A stretch of DNA of 6,566 bases from Thermoplasmatales archaeon (GTDB lineage: Archaea > Thermoplasmatota > Thermoplasmata > Methanomassiliicoccales > Methanomethylophilaceae): positions 1 through 6,566 of the forward strand of contig JAAYKC010000113.1 of the NCBI GenBank assembly GCA_012522645.1. The letters are read 5' to 3'. Below the pieces are notes generated by a model that was given only the letters and a program-made list of their open reading frames with translations, was not told the origin of the DNA and made no database searches. Position 1 is the stretch's first letter. Every line of letters begins with the position of its first letter. Of the stretch, positions 1 to 6,100 are shown in pieces. The position numbers were made by a program, and so were the translations under genes.

Positions 1-231
1 ATCCGGGAAAGCGTAATGGCCGTCCACGATTACATTCTCGGTTTCGATGCTGTTGATGTGTTTTATGAATTGTCTGCGGAGATCGTTCTGTTCTTCGCTG
101 GACAATTCTCTGAATTTGTTGTTGCATTGTGCGTTTAACCATGCGGAGCCTTTGATGTGTTGAATAAAAGGCATCATTGATAGGAGATAGTCCTTTCCCG
201 CACATGGGAGCCCGTAAATTACGAATTTCAT
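1..231 (-). CDS. P-loop kinase-like ATP-binding protein (partial, C-terminus beyond window)
   Basis: Only the first 77 codons lie in the window; the gene leaves through the left edge. Residues 3-14 form a beta strand followed by a Walker A loop, GLPCAGKD (7-14), where the usual Ser/Thr after the lysine is Asp. A second hydrophobic strand ending in an acidic residue, VIVDGHY (67-73), is a plausible Walker B or substrate-site strand. The layout resembles small nucleotide/metabolite kinases and zeta-toxin-like ATPases, but I cannot name the substrate. The ATG overlaps the stop of the radical SAM gene (ATGA) and has a strong SD, AAGGAGGGA, just upstream, so it is the third gene of the operon and should be translated efficiently. 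The P-loop call is fairly sure; 'kinase' rather than another P-loop ATPase is inference. The Asp at the Walker A Ser/Thr position is unusual for a magnesium-binding P-loop. Confidence 0.8.
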   Translation of the reverse strand, partial: MKFVIYGLPCAGKDYLLSMMPFIQHIKGSAWLNAQCNNKFRELSSEEQNDLRRQFIKHINSIETENVIVDGHYAFPD

Positions 232-1121
232 TGAATCCCTCCTTTTACAAAGTGTTGGTCGTAATAGCAAAGGCCGTCTTCACAAGGTGTAATCCTTCTG
301 AGGTTGGCCTCGATTGATTCCAAAGAATCGGTAGCGGAGCCGATGCAGTAGTCTTTCATTCCGGCGAATCTGGCACAAGGATATACAAATCCTGACGCAT
401 AGTACACATTCGTCCGTCCTACCCCACAGAGTGCTCCGTATTGGGTGCAATCGTAAGACTTCTTTTTTCTCAGTTGTCTGATTTCCATGGTTCTGGAAGC
501 TTCATCCAGCAGAGTGTCAAAGTCTTTTGAAAGGATCTTATCTTCGGAATCGAATAATTTTGAAAAGGTTACCTTTTTGAACCCGTTGTCAGCAAAGAAT
601 GATATTGTTTCTTCTTTTTCTGACAACAATTGGGGTGTAACTGTGCAGTTCACCGAGGGTTTGTGTCCGAAAAGATCCTCGTATTTCCGAACAGTTTCCA
701 TGACTTTGGCAAATGTACCTCTGCCCGCCATATCTATGCGGTTGCTATCGTGGATCTTTTCTCCGCCGTCTAGTGAGATACAATATTCCAGAGATTCTTT
801 GTGTTCCCACATGAATCTTAGTTTTGTATCATCCACATCGACTCCGTTGGAAATGGTATACAGCCTGACGTTTGGTACGACTTCGAGCTGTTCTACCAGA
901 TATTTTAGCATCTGAAAACGGATCAGCGGCTCTCCGCCACCGACTATTCCAACTTTGAATTCCGTGTTATGACAGGTAACGTATTGTCTGATGGAGGAAA
1001 CAATGGCGCGGATTTCATCATCCGTGACGTCTCTGGAACGTCTCCCCTCTGACGTGAAGTGGCAGTATTTGCAACGAAGGTTGCATTTTTCGGTTATGGA
1101 TATGCAGCAGCGATCAATCAT
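228..1121 (-). CDS. Radical SAM protein with SPASM/Twitch-like C-terminus
   Basis: A 297-residue radical SAM enzyme. The cluster motif CNLRCKYC (CxxxCxxC; Cys13, 17, 20) would bind the 4Fe-4S cluster that cleaves S-adenosylmethionine. GGGEP (61-65), a TISNG segment and SLDGG (116-120) are the further conserved strands; SLDG followed by IHDSNR is typical of the SPASM group (anaerobic sulfatase-maturing and peptide-modifying enzymes). The C-terminal region has Cys215, 222, 239, 249, 270 and 275; C-x16-C ending in SGFVYPC fits the first SPASM/Twitch pair (G-x4-C), but the final Cys set is shorter than in full SPASM enzymes. I chose the ATG at 1121 over an upstream ATG at 1175: it directly precedes the radical SAM core, overlaps the upstream stop as ATGA and has AAGGGAAG ahead of it, whereas the extra 18 residues would lie inside the ankyrin gene. 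It probably modifies a peptide or protein. The target is unknown and no precursor peptide is visible. Confidence 0.93.
   Translation of the reverse strand: MIDRCCISITEKCNLRCKYCHFTSEGRRSRDVTDDEIRAIVSSIRQYVTCHNTEFKVGIVGGGEPLIRFQMLKYLVEQLEVVPNVRLYTISNGVDVDDTKLRFMWEHKESLEYCISLDGGEKIHDSNRIDMAGRGTFAKVMETVRKYEDLFGHKPSVNCTVTPQLLSEKEETISFFADNGFKKVTFSKLFDSEDKILSKDFDTLLDEASRTMEIRQLRKKKSYDCTQYGALCGVGRTNVYYASGFVYPCARFAGMKDYCIGSATDSLESIEANLRRITPCEDGLCYYDQHFVKGGIQ
236..244 (-). promoter_or_regulatory. Strong Shine-Dalgarno for the kinase-like gene
   Basis: On the minus strand AAGGAGGGA lies a few bases before the ATG at 231 and inside the last codons of the radical SAM gene. It fixes the kinase start and suggests translation by both re-initiation at the ATGA overlap and direct ribosome loading. 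It is the best SD in the left operon. Confidence 0.75.
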
Positions 1122-2362
1122 GCGCTTCCCTTGAACAAGTCTTTGAGTTCCAGGTTGTCTGAGGAATATGCCCAATCCAGGGCGGTTTTCCCTTCCCGGT
1201 CACGAATATCAATGTCAGTCTTGCTGTTGGATAACAGGATTTTTGCAGTGGTGTGATGCCCCTTTATGCAGGCCTTGATTAATGGCGTGAATCCATTGGA
1301 ATCTTGCTGATTAAGGCAGGCCCCAGACTCAACGAAAAGTCCGACAAAGTCGTCCCTTCCATGCCAGGCCGCTATCATCAGGGGGGTGTTCCCGAAGTTC
1401 TTTCCGGAGCTCCCGCAATTGACATCACAGCCCGCATTCACCAGTTTTTGAGCCATCTTCAGATTATCCATCTGAATGGCATGGCTCACTGGCGGCAGAC
1501 AGTACTTGCTTTCATCTACCTTATTCAGATCAACATCCGGGAGTGAAAGAAGATAATCTACCATCGCATAATCGCTGTTGCGCACCGCCTGAATAAGCGG
1601 AGTCAAGCCTTTTTCCGCGCCCAACTGATTGGGATCGACCCCTCCCTTGGAGTACTCCTTCATCGCCTTTTCAACAGATTTGCTCCTGACTGCATTGTAG
1701 AAGTTCAACGAACGATCATAATCGTAGGTGGCATTTTTGTCGCCGAACATCTTATCGTATTCAACCATGGAAAGGAAGATTATGCCCGGTTCATCCTTTT
1801 GAAGAGAGAAATAGACATCACGGTTGATGACATAGAAACGCGCGTTCGTATGTTTCCTCGCCAAATCTCTGGCTATATCTATGATGCGATCATCGTTGAC
1901 CTCTTTGTTGCTAACCTCTTCATAAACACTGACATTAGAGTTCTCTTTTTCCCGTTCGTTTTTGATTGAATTCATCGCCAATCTCGCTCTGTCGGAAACA
2001 TAGTGTCTTTTCTGATCCTTCAGATGATTCAATTCATTGATTACGGTCTTTGGAATTGCGACATAACTGAACTTCCTGCTCAGCTCGTTTATCAGACGGG
2101 GGCGAGTAATCAAAGAGGATGTGTCGGGAACAGCCCAAATCTCAGATGATAGGTTGAGACCAACAAGGTCATCAATGCTGATTGAGTAGGTCGAAACCAG
2201 CTTTAAAATTTGTTCAGTTGTAGGAAGGACTTTCCCCTTTTCCCAATTGGAGATCGTCGGGCGTGCAACACCGAGATCTGCCGCGAATTGCTCTTGGTTT
2301 TTCCCCATTTTTTCTCTGAGGAGTTTTATGTTTCTAGCTAATGTATCGGGGTTAATTTCCAT
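1118..2362 (-). CDS. XRE-family HTH / PIN-like nuclease / ankyrin-repeat fusion protein
   Basis: A 414-residue three-part protein, first gene of the operon. Residues 8-66 are an XRE (HTH_3) DNA-binding domain: QEQFAADLGVARPTISNWEKGK is the helix-turn-helix core. Residues 76-200 match a PIN-type ribonuclease fold of the PhoH-associated kind: D80 (PDTSSLI), E110 (VINELNHLKD), D157/D158 (NDDRIIDIARDLA) and D182 (VINRDVYF) sit where the metal-binding acidic residues belong, so the site appears complete. Residues ~220-414 hold about five ankyrin repeats (TPL or TAL signatures near 254, 326, 359 and 393, a degenerate one near 290), which normally bind proteins. It ends in an ATGA overlap with the radical SAM gene. 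The ATG lacks an SD, and a TATA-like box about 28 bp upstream suggests a leaderless mRNA. It probably represses its own operon through the palindromes upstream. Possible roles are RNA-cleaving effector held in check by ankyrin contacts, or a regulator only. Domain calls are sure; function is inference. Confidence 0.93.
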   Translation of the reverse strand: MEINPDTLARNIKLLREKMGKNQEQFAADLGVARPTISNWEKGKVLPTTEQILKLVSTYSISIDDLVGLNLSSEIWAVPDTSSLITRPRLINELSRKFSYVAIPKTVINELNHLKDQKRHYVSDRARLAMNSIKNEREKENSNVSVYEEVSNKEVNDDRIIDIARDLARKHTNARFYVINRDVYFSLQKDEPGIIFLSMVEYDKMFGDKNATYDYDRSLNFYNAVRSKSVEKAMKEYSKGGVDPNQLGAEKGLTPLIQAVRNSDYAMVDYLLSLPDVDLNKVDESKYCLPPVSHAIQMDNLKMAQKLVNAGCDVNCGSSGKNFGNTPLMIAAWHGRDDFVGLFVESGACLNQQDSNGFTPLIKACIKGHHTTAKILLSNSKTDIDIRDREGKTALDWAYSSDNLELKDLFKGSA

Positions 2363-2383
2363 GATTTATGAAAAAGCTGTCAT

Positions 2384-2406
2384 TTGTATATATACATATC
2401 TTACAA
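2384..2406 (-). promoter_or_regulatory. TATA-like promoter of the XRE-PIN-ankyrin operon
   Basis: In gene orientation an AT-rich stretch contains TATATATA (plus-strand 2387-2394), centred about 28 bp before the ATG at 2362. In archaea this spacing puts transcription start at or next to the start codon, agreeing with the absence of an SD there. The box lies inside an imperfect inverted repeat TTGTA-N13-TACAA (2384-2406) whose ends resemble the operator arms further upstream, so repressor binding could block TBP. The assignment assumes an archaeal host. Confidence 0.5.
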
Positions 2407-2438
2407 AATCAATATTTTCACCTATTCAAATTTGCTAA

Positions 2439-2457
2439 TTGTAATTTATGATTACAA
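2439..2457. promoter_or_regulatory. Operator-like palindrome O1
   Basis: TTGTAATTTATGATTACAA is an inverted repeat with 7-bp arms (TTGTAAT / ATTACAA) around 5 bp. It lies 77 bp ahead of the XRE-PIN-ankyrin start and is the first of two sites with identical arms and total length. Same-length dyads upstream of a gene encoding an XRE domain are the usual layout of an autoregulatory operator. The ribbon-helix-helix-like product encoded next door is an alternative binder. Confidence 0.7.
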
Positions 2458-2459
2458 AC

Positions 2460-2615
2460 TCACATTATTTGTAATTCAGAATTACAATTGACACGCGCGA
2501 AATGACTTGGAGCATACGGAAGCGGGAACCAAAAATTGCCCAGAACTCGCGATTTATAGAGATATAAATGATGTGAATCCCTCGGCAATCTATACCTGTT
2601 CCTCTCCGGCAGCAT
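2460..2615 (-). CDS. Doubtful 51-codon ORF between the two minus-strand genes
   Basis: An ATG at 2615 with GGAGG five bases upstream opens a 51-codon frame ending in TGA at 2460-2462. It starts 31 bases after the stop of the 94-codon gene. The product is rich in Arg, Tyr, Phe and Pro and shows no recognisable motif, and it would run through operator O2 and the AT-rich promoter patch. I list it because the SD spacing is good and small proteins often lie next to radical SAM operons. It is probably chance. Confidence 0.15.
   Translation of the reverse strand: MLPERNRYRLPRDSHHLYLYKSRVLGNFWFPLPYAPSHFARVNCNSELQIM
2469..2487. promoter_or_regulatory. Operator-like palindrome O2
   Basis: TTGTAATTCAGAATTACAA is a near-perfect 19-bp dyad: 9-bp arms (TTGTAATTC / GAATTACAA) around a single base. 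It shares the outer TTGTAAT/ATTACAA arms with O1, and the centres are 30 bp apart, close to three helical turns, so two dimers could sit on nearly the same DNA face and cooperate. Confidence 0.75.
2553..2568. promoter_or_regulatory. Possible distal TATA element
   Basis: TTTATAGAGATATAAA is a perfect 6-bp inverted repeat around GAGA. On the minus strand it reads TTTATATC, close to the archaeal TATA consensus, so a second start for the XRE-PIN-ankyrin operon could lie near 2540, with both operators then downstream of it in the leader. It is equally compatible with a chance AT-rich patch. The rest of the 284-bp gap between 2363 and 2646 shows no gene I would defend and no clear T-run terminator after the 94-codon gene. 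Confidence 0.25.
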
Positions 2616-2646
2616 CCCGTCCTCCCACAATACGGGGCGGTCGCGA

Positions 2647-2931
2647 TCACTGCCCCACCTCTTCCATCATCCTCAGCAAGTAATCGTTGGCATCCGCCCT
2701 CTCCGAGTATCTGTTGTAGATCTGCATGAAGTACAGTCTGATGGATTCGTTCACGATCTGATCCCTGGTCGGGGAACTCCCATCGAGCAATCCGAATGCC
2801 GTCAGTATCTCCAGGCGCCTCCCGCTGTTCTCCACATGGCAGACTATCCCTCTTCCATCGAGGGAGACCACGGTCATGAATCTGATAGGACGCCCGAGGA
2901 ACGCGGCCATTTCGGTCTTCTCGTAGCGCAC
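2647..2931 (-). CDS. Small protein with ribbon-helix-helix-like C-terminal half
   Basis: A 94-residue protein of unknown function. Residues 27-68 fit the ribbon-helix-helix (MetJ/Arc) pattern by eye: a strand (RGIVCHVE, 27-34), a first helix (39-50), a short GSSPT turn, and a second helix RDQIVNESIRLYF (56-68) that resembles the common RSELIREAIRLYL helix. About 25 extra residues precede it and an acidic helical tail follows, ending MMEEVGQ. If right, it is a dimeric DNA-binding regulator or antitoxin-like protein. GC content is like the helicase gene, and it is divergent from that gene, a normal place for its regulator. The start is uncertain: the frame is closed by TGA just upstream and begins at GTG 2931, yet the good SD (AAGGAGG) is spaced for an out-of-frame ATG at 2941. 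A frameshift, or a start at the ATG of codon 8 (2910), is possible. Confidence 0.6.
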   Translation of the reverse strand: MRYEKTEMAAFLGRPIRFMTVVSLDGRGIVCHVENSGRRLEILTAFGLLDGSSPTRDQIVNESIRLYFMQIYNRYSERADANDYLLRMMEEVGQ

Positions 2932-2948
2932 TGCCGTTCATGGGCAAA

Positions 2949-2955
2949 CCTCCTT
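2949..2955 (-). promoter_or_regulatory. Shine-Dalgarno that points to an out-of-frame ATG
   Basis: AAGGAGG on the minus strand lies 7 bases before an ATG at 2941, ideal spacing, but that ATG opens a different frame from the credible 94-codon gene, whose GTG at 2931 is 17 bases away. Either the real start region has an indel or the SD serves a leader peptide. Confidence 0.55.
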
Positions 2956-2991
2956 TAAGGTTTTTCCGCACAGCAGAGAGCTTCAGGCATC

Positions 2992-3039
2992 TGGCACATC
3001 GATAGGCGAGCTCAGGAATACTGGCCTTGGCACATGGAT
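2992..3039. repeat. Direct repeat TGGCACAT(C/G)GAT in the divergent promoter region
   Basis: TGGCACATCGAT (2992-3003) and TGGCACATGGAT (3028-3039) differ at one base and start 36 bp apart. The inverse word ATGTGCCA occurs again at 3232-3239, within the first helicase codons. Repeated words around a divergent promoter may be binding sites, for example for the ribbon-helix-helix-like protein, but could be chance. Confidence 0.35.
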
Positions 3040-3068
3040 TCTAAGCCTTCCCGAAAGAGCCCGCTATG

Positions 3069-3088
3069 GTAATATACGAAAAATGCAT
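3069..3088. promoter_or_regulatory. AT-rich promoter patch between the divergent genes
   Basis: GTAATATAC (about 3069-3077) followed by CGAAAAATGCATAA is the only AT-rich stretch of the divergent region. On the plus strand TAATATAC is centred about 33 bp before the ATG at 3106. Alternatively CGAAA could be a BRE with ATGCATAA as TATA, moving the start to near 3110, just ahead of the hairpin. Reversed it offers TATATT for the small minus-strand gene, with a leader of roughly 100 nt. The remaining bases between 2956 and 3105 show only the repeats listed separately. Confidence 0.4.
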
Positions 3089-3105
3089 AACGAATAACGT
3101 AGCGA

Positions 3106-6100
3106 ATGGGATGCTGCGCGGACCCGCGAAGGGGCTCTCGGGATGGAGTCCGGGTCCAAAAGAGGTCAGGGGGGAATAGCATTAGCGTCATAGAGGCAAA
3201 CGCGGATATCAACGTGAGCGTAGGTTACGCAATGTGCCACAGCTCCGCAAGGATAGTCAATTCCGTATCCGCAAGGAATCCGGGCAGCGCGGTAATAGAG
3301 GAGCTCAGGATAACGGTCAGATCGGAGCCGCCGTTCCTCCGGGATACCGAGTATATATTCACGAACGTCAGACCGGGGGAGGTCGTCGATGCCGACAATG
3401 ATGCCGTTTCCCTGAACGAGGATCTTCTTGCCAATAACACAGAGGAATCAGAGGGCTTCGTAAGGGTGGAGACATATGCGGACGGCATCAAGGTCTCGAC
3501 CCGGGACCATCCGGTCACCGTTCTCCCCTACAATATGTGGCCTGGCCACGATAATGCGGTGCTGATATCCGCATTCATCGACCCAGACAGCAGCACTGTG
3601 TGCGGGATCCTCTCCGAAGCTTCCGGCAGGCTCCGCGAAAATGGAGGAAAAGGCATTTCCTACGGATACGGGGAAGAGGAGCGTAACAAAGATGTCATAT
3701 CGGCGATCCACACGGCGATACGTGACCGGGAGATAAGGCCGACAGAGCCGGAAGGGGACCGGCAGAACGGAGGGCAGAGAATCAGGACCGCCGCCGAGAT
3801 CGAAACCGAAGGAGAGGCCACACCGGCCGAGATGATGACGCTGTTCGCATCCGCACTGGAGTCCGCAGGTCTCGATCCCGTGCCCATCTTCACTGAAGGA
3901 GGGACACATTTGGGTGTCTGGGTCACAGAGGACAGATTCCCGGATGCGGTCGTATATGACGAACAGGTCATCACAGCTGCCGTAGAAAAGGGGGCGGTCA
4001 TGCTTTTCGATCCATTCTCACTCTATGGCACCGAATGCTTGACGGGGTTGACCGCGGAGGTGCCAAAGGAGTTCCGTTATGCGGTGGACGTCATGAGGTC
4101 CAGAGAGACCGTGGGGCCAATGCCTCCCAGGGTCTTCATCGGCGGAAGATGGGAGGCTGACGATCATACATTCCTGCTTGAGGAGCAGAGCATCTGCAGA
4201 ACATACAGCAAAAGGGAGCAGTGGGAGAGGAAGCTGCTCGACATATCTGTAAGGAACAATCTCATCAGCTTGAGGAGGACCCAGAGGGTGCTGCCTCTGA
4301 TGCTCGACGATACCGCGGCATTTTTAAGTAAGATCGGGAAAGGTGAGATGACATTCCGCGGGAAACCGGGGGGATGGAGCGGAGAGGACCTATTCGAGAG
4401 GATGCCCTTCGAATCCTCCAGATACACGGAGAACGCCGCCGGCGCGGTCAGGGAGTCCCTGGGCAGGGGGGAGATCATCGCGCCCGTTCCGGATAAGGAG
4501 CTGGAGAGGGCGATCACATTCCTTTACAGAACATCTAAGAAGGCCATGGAGGAGGACGGGGCCAACTCCCTGTTCCTTGCCGTGGGCGCTTTGAAATGGA
4601 TCGACGGGGATACGGCGCATTATGCGCCCCTTGTACTGATTCCCGTTTCCATTGAAAGGAAGGTATCGAAAGGATACCTCTTGAGCAGAAGGGACGAGGA
4701 CGTCGTCTTCAACGTCACCATAGGGGAGAAGCTCAGAACGGAGCACGGCATAGACATCGACCGCGTTTACGATATGGTGTCCGACGAGGTGCCTGACATG
4801 AAGCGCATCATGCGCTCCGTCAGAGAATCCGTTAGGGGAAGGCGGGGATGGGACGTGGTGGACTCCGTCTCCGTAGGGATATTCTCCTTTGACCAGTTCG
4901 TGATGTGGAATGACCTCAGGGCGATGGGCGATGCGATCTGCGATAATAAGATCGTGAACAGCCTCGTACGCTCCAGGCTGTCCTGGGATGCCAGGGAGAT
5001 AGATGACAGCGCAGACCCGTCCGGTCTGTGCCTTACGGTCCCGGCGGACGCTTCTCAGGTAAGGGCCGTCAGGGCATCCGGGGACGGGCAGTCCTTCGTG
5101 CTCCACGGGCCGCCGGGGACGGGAAAGTCCCAGACGATCACCAACATAATATCCAACGCTTTGCACAACGGGAAAACAGTGCTGTTCGTCGCCGAGAAGA
5201 TGGCAGCCCTGGAGGTGGTTCAAAGGCGCTTGCAAGAGATAGGAATAGACAACCACTGCCTGGAGATGCATTCCAACAAGACCGAGAAGAGAAAAGTCCT
5301 CGATCAGCTCAGCAGGGCCCTTGAGCGCAGAAGGACCGTGGACCCGGAGGAACAGGCGGCCAAGACGGCGCAGATAGAGAGCGCCCGGGAGGAGCTGGAC
5401 CGCTATGTCGCAGCGCTGTATGCCAAGCAGCCCTCTGGCCTGAGCATAGCGGAAGCGATAGAGAGATACGAATCATACCGGGACGTCTCTCTGTACGATA
5501 TAGAGCTGGACCCGAGCCTGCTGTTCGAGGCGGGGCCCGAGGACCTCAAGAAATGGATGGCGACCGTGGGGCGCATGGAACGCAGCAGGAGGAACCTGGC
5601 AGGATGCCCCGCATATCCTTTCTCTTTGATCGGGTGCACGGATACGTCCCTTTCCCTGACATCCGAGGCAGGGACGGTATTGAGAAGGCTTGCGAACAAC
5701 AGCAGGAGCCTTATAGCCATGAACTCCGAGGCCGAATCCTTGGGGATACCCATCGATATACGGGACGCGGAAGGTCTAATCGCCCTGATGGAGGATATGC
5801 GTTCCGCGGACGCGGGGATGATAATGAACGGCCGCATCAGGGACATACCGTGGATAGCCTCGGAGCTGGCCGAGGCCGTCGAGAGGTCGGATTCCCTCAT
5901 GAAGGAGATGACCCGCATGGCCACCGAGAGCGCCTTCCGTTTCAGTGAGATGATCACTGAGTCCGTTATGCGCATCGATACGGCTAGGAACGCCATCGTC
6001 GCCTCAGGCTACTCCGGCGACCTGTCGGCCGTGGACCGCAGGATGGAGGACCTGCTCTTCATAAGGGACATATCGGACGAGGCCGCGGCAGGCTTCGCGG

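Noticed and set aside
487..915. 142-codon plus-strand open frame
   Set aside because: It is fully antisense to the radical SAM core and shows no motif.
228..1121. Prokaryotic viperin paired with a nucleotide kinase
   Set aside because: Gene pairing with a kinase is suggestive, but the SLDGG and SPASM-like C-terminal cysteines do not fit the viperin pattern as I know it.
1122..1175. N-terminal 18-residue extension of the radical SAM protein
   Set aside because: It lies wholly inside the ankyrin gene and precedes no conserved element, while ATG 1121 has the ATGA overlap and an SD.
2465..2971. 168-codon minus-strand frame overlapping the 94-codon gene
   Set aside because: Its composition (Arg/Gly/Cys-rich, no regular hydrophobic pattern) is typical of an out-of-frame reading of the 94-codon gene, although its ATG at 2941 has the better SD.
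2970..3065. Possible tRNA or small RNA in the divergent region
   Set aside because: The stretch is GC-mixed and has short pairings, but there is no T-loop consensus, no 7-bp acceptor stem and no anticodon arm on either strand.
3225..4517. Several minus-strand open frames opposite the helicase
   Set aside because: They lie antisense to a continuous plus-strand frame with clear family motifs, are Ser/Pro/Arg-rich and have no starts with SD support.
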